A DNA stretch of 64,000 nt from JBHJHP01 sp042219855 (GTDB lineage: Bacteria > Bacteroidota > Bacteroidia > Bacteroidales > UBA5342): contig NZ_JBHJHP010000008.1 in assembly GCF_042219855.1 (NCBI RefSeq), positions 186,001 to 250,000 of the forward strand, in the 5' to 3' direction. The notes below the pieces were generated by a model that did no database searches, had not been told where the DNA came from, and saw nothing but the letters and a program-made list of their open reading frames with translations. Positions 51,706 through 59,467 of this stretch are shown here, piece after piece (the first letter of the stretch is position 1; the number at the start of each line of letters is the position of its first letter). The translations under genes were made by a program, and so were the position numbers.

Positions 51706-52647
51706 CTAATTCTTCGACGTCTTAGCCTGTTCTTCTGCTTTTTCCATTGTAAGCCTTAACGGATCAATTTCCTCGCCCCAGTATATCGTGTGATGTGGGA
51801 ATGGAATTTCAATATTGTGCTTGTCAAATGCTTCTTTCAGTCGTTTACGGTATTCACGACCGACAGTCCACTGTTGGATGGGTTTGGTTTTAATACGTCC
51901 TTTTACAACCAGGGCACTGTCACCAAAGCTGTCCAGTCCGAATATTTCCATTGGTTCAAGAATTTTGTCCTCAAATTCTTTATCACTTTTCAGATCTTCC
52001 GATACTTCTTTCATAATTTTCATTACCTGGTTCAGGTCTTCCTTGTAGGCAACCCCAATATCAAATACCATCGCTGACCATTCTTTTGTCATATTGGATA
52101 GCGAATTTATTTTTCCGTTTTGGAATACATGAACTACACCTGAGAGATCCCTGAGTGTTATTGTCCTGAGTTCAATTTTCTCTACAAGACCGCCGGTTCC
52201 GTTCAATATTGCAACATCGCCTGTTCTGATCTGGTTTTCAAGCAGGATAAAAAAACCGGATAAGAAGTCCCTGACCAGCTCCTGTGCACCAAAACCGACA
52301 GCAAGACCAATAATACCCGCACCGGCAAGAATGGGGCCTATGTCAATGTTTATCTTTTTAAGGAAAATCATGATAAAGACGGCCCAAATGACAATGGCGG
52401 CGGCTTTCTTCAGGATTTCCATTAATGTGGTCAGCCGTTTTTCTGCTTCTGTATTGGGTTCATCTGTTTGGTTGACTGTCCGTTTTGCAAGGATATCACG
52501 TAATTTGCCAATAAAAAAGGACATCAGTTTCAGGGATACAATGAGAATTACGATAAGAATAACAATAGATGGTAATTCTGTAATAGCCCAGTTAGACAAT
52601 GTGCTTAAAGCCTTTTCCCAAAAATCAGTCGTGAATAATTTATCCAT
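51706..52647 (-). CDS. Small-conductance mechanosensitive channel (MscS family)
   Basis: This 313-residue inner-membrane protein has about three helices (about 25-50, 75-100, 110-140); the last contains the pore segment IIGLAVGFGAQELVRDFLSGFFILLENQIRTGD with the Gly/Ala pattern of MscS TM3. The beta domain follows (LNGTGGLVEKIELRTITLRDLSGVVHVFQNGKI), then a C-terminal alpha/beta part. It opens under membrane tension to release solutes on osmotic downshift. It is monocistronic with its own terminator; 220 bp upstream separate it from galM. Confidence 0.93.
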   Translation of the reverse strand: MDKLFTTDFWEKALSTLSNWAITELPSIVILIVILIVSLKLMSFFIGKLRDILAKRTVNQTDEPNTEAEKRLTTLMEILKKAAAIVIWAVFIMIFLKKINIDIGPILAGAGIIGLAVGFGAQELVRDFLSGFFILLENQIRTGDVAILNGTGGLVEKIELRTITLRDLSGVVHVFQNGKINSLSNMTKEWSAMVFDIGVAYKEDLNQVMKIMKEVSEDLKSDKEFEDKILEPMEIFGLDSFGDSALVVKGRIKTKPIQQWTVGREYRKRLKEAFDKHNIEIPFPHHTIYWGEEIDPLRLTMEKAEEQAKTSKN

Positions 52648-52818
52648 TTGATTTAATTTTAGTTGTTAACGATACTTATTCGTTTAAATATCGTGCCATT
52701 TGTATGAGATCGAGTGTAATTGGCGGAAGGTAAGGGCAATAAGAAGGTTTGGAAAAATTCAGGGCCTTAAAAATGGGGAATTTATTAGAATAATGGGGAA
52801 GCTTTCCGCAGTGTCAAT

Positions 52819-52849
52819 AAAAAAAGCCCTCCATTGGAGAGCTTTTTTT
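52819..52849 (-). terminator. Terminator after the aldose 1-epimerase gene
   Basis: AAAAAAAGC (52819-52827) pairs with GCTTTTTTT (52841-52849), with a further CTCC/GGAG inner stem. Read on the minus strand, it ends the galactose mutarotase transcript 19 bp after its stop. The A/T tracts would allow action in both directions. Confidence 0.8.
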
Positions 52850-52867
52850 ATATGGGTTATTTGTAAC

Positions 52868-54004
52868 CTATTTTACATCAAATTTATAAATGCATGTATG
52901 GGTGTAGGTCTCACCCGGATTTAATACCGTTGAAGGAAAATTCGGTTTATTTGGAGAATCCGGATAGTGTTGCGTTTCCAGACAAAGGGCAGATCTGTAT
53001 GGATAAGCAATTCCACTTTTGCCTACTACCGTGCCATCAAGAAAATTACCACCATAAAACTGAATAGCAGGCTCATCCGTATGAACTTCCATGTAACGAC
53101 CACTTGCAGGATCATAAACAGTTGCTGCCAATACCATCGTTTTAGGTTCTTCCTGGTTCAGAACATAATTATGATCATAACCATGTCCCAGAATCAGTGG
53201 TTCATAATCGGCATCTATACGCTGGCCAATTTCAGTTGGTGTAGTAAAATCCATAGGTGTTCCTGCAACCGGGATAATTTCACCGGTTGGGATCAGACCT
53301 GAATCCGTTGGTGTGAAATTGTCGGCATTTATATATAAAACAAGATCGTTAATAGTTTCGGTGCCTTCACCATGAAGGTTAAAGTAACTGTGATGAGTAA
53401 GGTTTAACACTGTAGGCTTGTCAGTAGTTGCCTCATAGTTTATTTTAAATTCATTATCATCTGTCAGCTGGTAGGTCATATGAACTGTCAGTTCACCGGG
53501 ATAACCTTCTTCGCCATCTTTCGATACATAGGTGAACTTAACGGTATGATCGTCTACCTTTTTCATATCCCAAACAACAGCGTTAAATCCTTTGATTCCA
53601 CCATGCAGATGATTATTGCCGTCATTTTTAGCCAGATGGTAAACCTCGCCATTTAACGTGAATTCACCGTTAGCGATTCTGTTGCCGTATCTGCCTATGG
53701 CAGCGCCGAAATATGGTTTGAATTTCTGATAATCGTCAATATTATTGAAACCAAGTACAATATCGGCCATTTCTCCGTTTTTATCCGGAACCATCAGACT
53801 AACAACTTTTGCACCGTAATTTGTAACGGTCATCTCTAGTCCGTTCTTGTTCGTAAGTGTCACCAGGGAAACCTGTTTGCCATCAATGACTTTATTGAAC
53901 GCCTGCGGATCAATGCCGGCCTTATTAGCCGGTGCTTTTGGTGCACAGGAATGTATTAGCGCTATGGCAGTTAAAATAAATGCTGTTTTAAAAAGTGTTT
54001 TCAT
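52868..54004 (-). CDS. galM: Aldose 1-epimerase (galactose mutarotase), lipoprotein
   Basis: This 378-residue enzyme interconverts the alpha and beta anomers of aldoses. A lipoprotein signal (MKTLFKTAFILTAIALIHSC, lipid on C20) places it in the periplasm or at the outer membrane, rather than in the cytosol as in E. coli. The catalytic His is in LNLTHHSYFNLHG, and the Glu in ALCLETQHYPDSPN. NRIANGEFTLNG is the N-terminal signature. Lipoprotein GalM forms are common in glycan-degrading Bacteroidota. No sugar transporter lies next to it. Confidence 0.93.
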   Translation of the reverse strand: MKTLFKTAFILTAIALIHSCAPKAPANKAGIDPQAFNKVIDGKQVSLVTLTNKNGLEMTVTNYGAKVVSLMVPDKNGEMADIVLGFNNIDDYQKFKPYFGAAIGRYGNRIANGEFTLNGEVYHLAKNDGNNHLHGGIKGFNAVVWDMKKVDDHTVKFTYVSKDGEEGYPGELTVHMTYQLTDDNEFKINYEATTDKPTVLNLTHHSYFNLHGEGTETINDLVLYINADNFTPTDSGLIPTGEIIPVAGTPMDFTTPTEIGQRIDADYEPLILGHGYDHNYVLNQEEPKTMVLAATVYDPASGRYMEVHTDEPAIQFYGGNFLDGTVVGKSGIAYPYRSALCLETQHYPDSPNKPNFPSTVLNPGETYTHTCIYKFDVK

Positions 54005-54195
54005 AATACTGGAAATTTATTGGAATTAATTTAAGAAGCTAAGATACTACGTTTTTTATTCTAATCAAACATCTAAACAATGCTATTACAAGGCATCTGA
54101 CACTTTACATGAAATGATGTTACAAACGTGAAATGATTTATATCTTTGTTTCACAACTGTTAGTGCAATATTGCCACATATTAAATGCTTTTGGT

Positions 54196-54203
54196 TATTT
54201 TTG
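54196..54203 (+). promoter_or_regulatory. Candidate -7 element upstream of purU
   Basis: TATTTTTG fits TAnnTTTG and lies 22 bases before the purU ATG. There is no good TTTG at the expected -33 distance. A second match, TATCTTTG, is at 54141-54148. Confidence 0.4.
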
Positions 54204-54225
54204 CAAACCAATAATAAGGAAATAT

Positions 54226-55107
54226 ATGACAATTGGTGATAAAAACGGACGGGAAACGGCGGTATTATTAATGCATTGTCCGGATAAGCAGGGTATTCTG
54301 GCTGCTATTACTGAATTTATAAATGAAAATAATGGTAATATTCTTTACCTTGATCAGCATGTTGACAGGGAAGAAGGTATATTTTATACCCGGATAGAAT
54401 GGGATCTGAATGGTTTTGTAATTCCGAAAGAAAAGGTAAAGGATTACTTCGAAACTTTATTTGGCAGCAAATATAACCTGACATGGTGGAGAATATATTT
54501 TTCCGACAGAAAACCGCGCATGGCAATTATGGTGTCAAAAATGCCTCATTGTCTGTATGACTTGCTTGCGCGTCATGCAGCGGGTGAGTGGGAGGTTGAA
54601 ATACCATTGATAATTAGTAATCATGACGATCTTTCTCATGTCGCTGAGCAGTTTAAGATTCCATATCATCATTTTCCTGTAAACAGAGACACCAAGAACA
54701 AGGTTGAAGCCGCAGAACTCGCACTCTTAAAAAAACATGATGTAGACTTCATTGTACTTGCAAGGTATATGCAGATTCTTTCGGCTGACTTTATAAAACA
54801 GTATCCTGAACGTGTGATCAATATCCATCATTCCTTTTTACCGGCATTTATGGGAGCCAAACCTTACCATGCTGCCCATCAACGTGGGGTGAAAATTATT
54901 GGTGCGACAAGTCATTACGTAACGTCAGATCTTGATGCTGGGCCGATTATTGAGCAGGATGTGGTACGTATCACACATAAGGATTCTGTATCAAGCCTTG
55001 TCCATAAAGGGCGTGATCTTGAGAAAATTGTTTTGTCAAGAGCCGTTCAGAAACACCTTGAAAGAAAAGTATTGGTATATAAAAACAGAACCGTAGTATT
55101 CAGTTGA
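54226..55107 (+). CDS. purU: Formyltetrahydrofolate deformylase
   Basis: The protein has 293 residues with start at ATG 54226, behind an AAGGA ribosome site; the longer frame from 54133 would add 31 hydrophobic residues not seen in the family. An N-terminal ACT domain (about 12-85: LLMHCPDKQGILAAIT) precedes the formyl-transferase fold (ARYMQILSADFI, NIHHSFLPAFMGAKPYHAA, GATSHYVTSDLDAGPIIEQD). It hydrolyses 10-formyl-THF to formate and THF, feeding PurT-type purine synthesis or balancing one-carbon pools. It begins an operon with a TlpA-like gene and hisHAF-IE, starting one base from the next gene. Confidence 0.93.
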   Translation: MTIGDKNGRETAVLLMHCPDKQGILAAITEFINENNGNILYLDQHVDREEGIFYTRIEWDLNGFVIPKEKVKDYFETLFGSKYNLTWWRIYFSDRKPRMAIMVSKMPHCLYDLLARHAAGEWEVEIPLIISNHDDLSHVAEQFKIPYHHFPVNRDTKNKVEAAELALLKKHDVDFIVLARYMQILSADFIKQYPERVINIHHSFLPAFMGAKPYHAAHQRGVKIIGATSHYVTSDLDAGPIIEQDVVRITHKDSVSSLVHKGRDLEKIVLSRAVQKHLERKVLVYKNRTVVFS

Positions 55108-55108
55108 T

Positions 55109-55657
55109 ATGAGATCATTTTTAACATATGCATTTCTGATCGTTTTTTTCATTGGATTAGGTGTAAAAGTTTCAAACGGAGAAGCGCTTTCAGAGAATGA
55201 CAGAGGCTATATAGTGGAGGTGGGACAGATTGCACCGGATTTTATGCTTCATCTTACGAACGGTGACAGTGTCAGCCTTGGATCTTTGAGAGGAAAAGTG
55301 GTAATGTTGCAGTTTACTGCAAGCTGGTGTAGTGTTTGCCGTAAAGAGATGCCCTTTATAGAAAGCGAAATATGGCAGAAATACAAGGATAGGAACGATT
55401 TCTTTCTTGCCGGTATTGACAGGGATGAACCTCTTGATAAAGTAAAGAATTTTGCTGAAACGGTAGGGATTACGTATCCCCTGGCACTTGATCCGGGAGC
55501 TGATATTTTTGCAAAGTTTGCTCTGAAAGAAGCAGGGGTTACGCGGAATGTCATCATTGACAGAACCGGAAAAATCGTATATCTTACCCGGCTCTTTAAC
55601 CGTGATGAGTTTGATTCTATGAAGAAAAAAATCGCCGAAATTCTGGATCAGGAATAA
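55109..55657 (+). CDS. TlpA-like thioredoxin-fold protein, exported
   Basis: This 182-residue protein has an N-terminal hydrophobic segment (SFLTYAFLIVFFIGLGVKV) that acts as a signal peptide or anchor, then an AhpC/TSA/redoxin domain: GQIAPDFML, FTASWCSVCRKEMP with C74 and C77, and AGIDRDEP. It would be a periplasmic thiol-disulfide reductase or peroxidase-like enzyme. It has no clear link to histidine synthesis, yet it sits between purU and hisH, 1 bp from each (TAATG with hisH). The partner protein is unknown. Confidence 0.85.
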   Translation: MRSFLTYAFLIVFFIGLGVKVSNGEALSENDRGYIVEVGQIAPDFMLHLTNGDSVSLGSLRGKVVMLQFTASWCSVCRKEMPFIESEIWQKYKDRNDFFLAGIDRDEPLDKVKNFAETVGITYPLALDPGADIFAKFALKEAGVTRNVIIDRTGKIVYLTRLFNRDEFDSMKKKIAEILDQE

Positions 55658-56256
55658 TGAATGTAGTCATTATAAAATATAATGCCGGAAACATCAGGTC
55701 GGTTTATCATGCTTTGAGTCGTTTAGGTATTGAGGCACAAATTACTGCTGATCCTGAAACAATTAAAGCGGCAGATAAGGTTATATTTCCCGGAGTTGGC
55801 GAGGCAAGTACGACCATGAGTTATCTTAAAAAACAGGGCCTGGATAAGTTAATTAAAGGTTTAACGCAGCCTGTTCTTGGTATTTGTCTTGGCATGCAGC
55901 TAATGTGCAGCCATTCGGAGGAGAATGATGTGGATTGTCTGGGAATTTTTAAAAACCGGGTTAAATTATTCAGACCTGAACCGGGTATGGAAAATGTAAC
56001 TAAAGTGCCTCATATGGGGTGGAACAGCCTTGATGTTGCTGAGAATGGGTTTATTCCGTTAGAAATAAATGGAGAATATGTTTATTTCGTCCATTCCTAT
56101 TATGCAGAAATATCTGAAGAAACAGCAGCAAAAACCAATTATATTATTCCATTCAGTTCCGCTTTACAAAAGGATAATTTTTATGCTACTCAGTTTCATC
56201 CGGAAAAGAGCGGCCAGGTGGGAGAAAAAATACTGAAAGCATTTTTAGAGTTATAG
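55657..56256 (+). CDS. hisH: Imidazole glycerol phosphate synthase, glutamine amidotransferase subunit
   Basis: This 199-residue class I amidotransferase takes ammonia from glutamine and passes it to HisF. The triad is visible: C77 in GICLGMQLM, and His and Glu in FHPEKSGQVG near the end. YNAGNIRSVYHALSRLG is at the N-terminus. hisA follows 2 bp later. hisG, hisD, hisC and hisB are not in the window. Confidence 0.96.
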   Translation: MNVVIIKYNAGNIRSVYHALSRLGIEAQITADPETIKAADKVIFPGVGEASTTMSYLKKQGLDKLIKGLTQPVLGICLGMQLMCSHSEENDVDCLGIFKNRVKLFRPEPGMENVTKVPHMGWNSLDVAENGFIPLEINGEYVYFVHSYYAEISEETAAKTNYIIPFSSALQKDNFYATQFHPEKSGQVGEKILKAFLEL

Positions 56257-56258
56257 AG

Positions 56259-56987
56259 ATGATTGAAATAATTCCGGCAATAGATATTATAGAAGGGAGA
56301 TGTGTCAGGCTAAGCCAGGGAGACTATAATCAGATGACAACCTACAGGGAAGATCCACTGGAGGTCGCAATGGAGTTTGAGGCCAATGGAATTAAACGCC
56401 TGCATCTGGTGGATCTGGATGGTGCAAAAGCAAAGCACATTGTCAACTGGCGTGTGCTGGAAAGGATAGCTAACAGAACGCGATTGGTTATTGATTTTGG
56501 TGGTGGTCTGAAAAGCAGCGATGATTTGAAAATTGCATTCAGCTCAGGTGCGGCAATGATAACCGGTGGAAGTATTGCAGTTAAGGATCCTGAAACTTTT
56601 CAGAACTGGGTGGATACCTATAGTGGTGAAAAAATTATTCTGGGAGCTGATGCCAAAGATAACAGGATTGCTGTAACCGGCTGGACAGAAGATACAGATA
56701 TGGAGATCGGTTCGTTTATTAAGCAGTATGTCGAGCAGGGAATCAGTAAAGTTATATCGACTGATATAAGTAGAGATGGCATGCTGACTGGTCCTTCAAC
56801 AGAGTTATATAAAACGTTGCTTCAAGAAATTCCCGGATTGTACCTGATTGCGAGTGGTGGTGTAAGTTCTTTTAATGATATCACTGAACTTGAAGCGAAT
56901 GGTGTTCCTGCTGTAATTACTGGAAAGGCGATATATGAGGGGAGAATATCTCTGAAAGATATTAACCGTTACATTTTAAATGCTTGA
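56259..56987 (+). CDS. hisA: ProFAR isomerase (phosphoribosylformimino-AICAR isomerase)
   Basis: This 242-residue (beta/alpha)8 enzyme has EIIPAIDIIEGRCVRLSQGDY at the start with the catalytic Asp, VDLDGAKAK, VIDFGGGLKSSDDL, ISTDISRDGML with the second Asp, and IASGGVSSFND. It catalyses the fourth step of histidine synthesis. It overlaps or abuts hisF depending on the hisF start. Confidence 0.96.
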   Translation: MIEIIPAIDIIEGRCVRLSQGDYNQMTTYREDPLEVAMEFEANGIKRLHLVDLDGAKAKHIVNWRVLERIANRTRLVIDFGGGLKSSDDLKIAFSSGAAMITGGSIAVKDPETFQNWVDTYSGEKIILGADAKDNRIAVTGWTEDTDMEIGSFIKQYVEQGISKVISTDISRDGMLTGPSTELYKTLLQEIPGLYLIASGGVSSFNDITELEANGVPAVITGKAIYEGRISLKDINRYILNA

Positions 56988-56989
56988 TT

Positions 56990-57745
56990 ATGCTTGCAAA
57001 ACGTATCATACCATGCCTTGATATTAAAGATGGACAAACGGTTAAGGGGATTAATTTTGTAGGCATCAAGGCTGTTGGGGATCCTGTTGAACTGGGTGCA
57101 TTATATGCTCAACAGGGTGCGGATGAATTGGTTTTTCTGGACATAACTGCAACGCACGAAGGTCGTAAAACCTTTGTTGATCTTGTAGGCCGCATTGCAC
57201 ATCATATTAACATCCCGTTCACGGTTGGTGGAGGTATAAGTGAATTGAGTGATGCTGAGGCTCTACTTAATGCCGGTGCCGATAAAATTTCCATAAATTC
57301 ATCTGCCGTCAGAAATCCTCAGCTCATCAGTGATATGGCCAGAAATTTCGGCAGTCAGTTTGTTGTATGTGCCATAGATGCAAGGGAAGAAAACAATCAT
57401 TGGACTGTAACTGTTAATGGGGGTAGAATTCCTACTGAAAAGGAGCTCTTCTCATGGGCAAAGGAGGCAGAATCAAGAGGTGCAGGAGAGATCCTGTTTA
57501 CAAGTATGAATCATGATGGCACCAAAAACGGTTTTGCTAATGATGCGCTAAGAAAGTTATCGGAGAATTTATCCATACCTGTTATCGCTTCAGGTGGCGC
57601 AGGTACGATGGATCATTTTGTAGACACCTTTACTAAAGGGAAAGCGGATGCCGGATTAGCGGCCAGTATTTTTCATTATAAAGAGATTGCAATTGGAGAT
57701 TTAAAACAGTATTTGCATCAAAAAGGAATACCAGTAAGAATATAA
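56990..57745 (+). CDS. hisF: Imidazole glycerol phosphate synthase, cyclase subunit
   Basis: The protein has 251 residues from ATG 56990; a TTG six bases upstream (56984) is in frame but adds only two residues and is less likely. It has LAKRIIPCLDIKDGQTVKGINF with the catalytic Asp, PFTVGGGISEL, DKISINSSAVRNP, and VIASGGAGTMDHF. It makes imidazole glycerol phosphate and AICAR from PRFAR with ammonia from HisH. hisIE follows 15 bp later. Confidence 0.96.
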   Translation: MLAKRIIPCLDIKDGQTVKGINFVGIKAVGDPVELGALYAQQGADELVFLDITATHEGRKTFVDLVGRIAHHINIPFTVGGGISELSDAEALLNAGADKISINSSAVRNPQLISDMARNFGSQFVVCAIDAREENNHWTVTVNGGRIPTEKELFSWAKEAESRGAGEILFTSMNHDGTKNGFANDALRKLSENLSIPVIASGGAGTMDHFVDTFTKGKADAGLAASIFHYKEIAIGDLKQYLHQKGIPVRI

Positions 57746-57760
57746 ATTAACATTATAGAT

Positions 57761-58357
57761 ATGAAACTTGATTTTGCAAAAGGCGATGGTCTCATTCCTG
57801 CAGTTATTCAGGATTCAAAAACCAACAAAGTACTGATGCTTGGTTATATGAATGAAGAGGCTTATAAAAAGACAGTAGACGATAAACTGGTCACTTTTTA
57901 CAGCCGTTCAAAGAAAAGGTTATGGACTAAAGGTGAGGAAAGTGGTAATTTCCTTAAGGTGGTTGACATTTTATCAGATTGTGATAATGATACCTTGCTG
58001 ATCAAGGTAAAACCCAAAGGTCCTGTTTGTCATACCGGAGCTGATACCTGCTGGGATGAAAAGAACAGCGAGGATATTATGTTCATTAAGCAGCTTCAGG
58101 ATTTTATTGAAAAGAGAAGGGAAAAAATGCCTGAAGGTTCCTATACCACAAAACTATTTAATCGTGGGATCAATAAAATAACCCAGAAAATTGGCGAAGA
58201 AGCTGCAGAAGTAATTATTGATGCCCTGAACGGAACAGATGAAGGCATGATTATGGAGGCAGCCGATCTGATGTATCACCTGATTGTAATGTTGACTTAC
58301 AAAGGATACAGAATCGAGGATGTATCGAAAGAGCTTAGAAAGAGACATAAAAAATAA
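57761..58357 (+). CDS. hisIE: Bifunctional phosphoribosyl-AMP cyclohydrolase / phosphoribosyl-ATP pyrophosphatase
   Basis: This 198-residue protein joins HisI (about 1-108: MLGYMNEEAYKKTVDDKLVTFYSRSKKRLWTKGEESGN, with CDND and HTGADTCWDEK holding the metal ligands) and HisE (about 108-198: GSYTTKLFNRGINKITQKIGEEAAEVIIDA, an all-helical NTP pyrophosphatase). It performs steps two and three of histidine synthesis. It is the last gene of the operon and is followed by a terminator within a few bases. Confidence 0.95.
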   Translation: MKLDFAKGDGLIPAVIQDSKTNKVLMLGYMNEEAYKKTVDDKLVTFYSRSKKRLWTKGEESGNFLKVVDILSDCDNDTLLIKVKPKGPVCHTGADTCWDEKNSEDIMFIKQLQDFIEKRREKMPEGSYTTKLFNRGINKITQKIGEEAAEVIIDALNGTDEGMIMEAADLMYHLIVMLTYKGYRIEDVSKELRKRHKK

Positions 58358-58360
58358 GAC

Positions 58361-58393
58361 AAAAAAAAATCCGGTTTTTAAACCGGATTTTTT
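58361..58393. terminator. Bidirectional terminator between hisIE and the thioredoxin gene
   Basis: AAAAAATCCGGTTT and AAACCGGATTTTTT form a long, nearly perfect stem with a two-base loop, flanked by A and T tracts on both sides. It can stop transcription of hisIE (plus) and of the convergent thioredoxin lipoprotein gene (minus). Confidence 0.88.
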
Positions 58394-58412
58394 TATTCCA
58401 TTATACTATCTT

Positions 58413-58931
58413 TTACTCTGGTTTTTCAACTTTAAGTACTTCCGTAATTATGGATTCCAGATCGGCCTGAGGTCTGTATCCCATCACAGCCTGAGGTTGT
58501 CCTTCTTTAGGAACAAAAACAATAGTCGGAAGGCTCTGAATACCAAATGCACCTGCTACCTCGCGGTTTTCATCCGTATTTATTTTGTAAATCTGAACCT
58601 CGCCTTTATATTCTTTCTGAATGGCTTCAAGGTGCGGTGCCAGCATTTTACAAGGTCTGCACCAGTCTGCATAAAAATCTAATATTGCAGGCTTATCACC
58701 TTTATAATTCCATTCTTTACTGTTAACGTAATCAAAAACCTGATCCCTGAATGTTTCAGATGTCAGATGTATCACACCTGCATTTTCCTCCTCAACGGGC
58801 TGCGCGTCCATTACCACACTCTTCTCTTCGGTTACATTTTCACCTTTTGCTTTACTTGAGCAATAAGAGAAGTTTATCAAAACGAAACCTGAAACTAACA
58901 TTAAAGTCAGGCTTTTAATACTCTTTTTCAT
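58413..58931 (-). CDS. Thioredoxin-domain lipoprotein
   Basis: This 172-residue protein has a lipoprotein signal (MKKSIKSLTLMLVSGFVLIN, lipid Cys at 24), an acidic linker (25-50), then a full thioredoxin domain: FYADWCRPCKML with C91 and C94, KINTDENREV, and FGIQSLPTIVFV with the cis-Pro loop. The CRPC active site differs from CGPC and should change its redox potential. It is about half identical to the cytosolic-type thioredoxin next door, so it probably arose by duplication and gained an export signal. It would serve in the periplasm. Confidence 0.9.
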   Translation of the reverse strand: MKKSIKSLTLMLVSGFVLINFSYCSSKAKGENVTEEKSVVMDAQPVEEENAGVIHLTSETFRDQVFDYVNSKEWNYKGDKPAILDFYADWCRPCKMLAPHLEAIQKEYKGEVQIYKINTDENREVAGAFGIQSLPTIVFVPKEGQPQAVMGYRPQADLESIITEVLKVEKPE

Positions 58932-58957
58932 ATCTGTTGCTTTGTTCCTGTATTTGG

Positions 58958-59314
58958 TTACTTTACATTAAATACGTCCTCAAATGCTCTTTTAAAAGTA
59001 TCCTTTGGAAGTGCACCCATTGCCATCTGCGGTTGTCCGTCTACCGGTACAAACAATATGGACGGGATGCTCTGTATTCCGAATATTGAAGATACTTCTC
59101 TCTGAGCTTCAGTGTCTACCTTATAAATATCAATCTTGCCTGCATATTCATCGGCCAGTTCTTCCAGGATAGGAGCTACCATCTTACATGGTCCACACCA
59201 ATCTGCATAGAAGTCTATTACTGCAGGTTTTTCACCTTCAAATTTCCAATCTTTATTATCTACCCAGTTGAAAACCTTGGTTTTAAATGTCTCGTCTGTT
59301 AAATGCTCAATCAT
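58958..59314 (-). CDS. Thioredoxin
   Basis: This 118-residue thioredoxin has the classical FYADWCGPCKMV active site (C40, C43), KVDTEAQREV and FGIQSIPSILFV with the cis-Pro. No signal peptide is present, so it acts in the cytoplasm as a disulfide reductase. It lies 26 bp upstream of the lipoprotein paralog in the same direction and they share sequence along their whole thioredoxin domain. The pair probably forms one transcript. Confidence 0.93.
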   Translation of the reverse strand: MIEHLTDETFKTKVFNWVDNKDWKFEGEKPAVIDFYADWCGPCKMVAPILEELADEYAGKIDIYKVDTEAQREVSSIFGIQSIPSILFVPVDGQPQMAMGALPKDTFKRAFEDVFNVK

Positions 59315-59467
59315 CGTAAAAATTTTTTAAATTAATATATAAAAATCTATATATCAAAATATGTGCCAGAAAAAAATAGCTGACAACCATATTAAAAAAT
59401 ATCTTTTAATTTTGTCAGCTTTTAAGTTGAAACAATATCATCAGTTTCATTGTTCATGGATTAACAA

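Noticed and set aside
58320..58682. A 120-codon plus-strand frame over the end of hisIE and the thioredoxin lipoprotein
   Set aside because: It spans a strong bidirectional terminator and lies antisense to a conserved thioredoxin domain.
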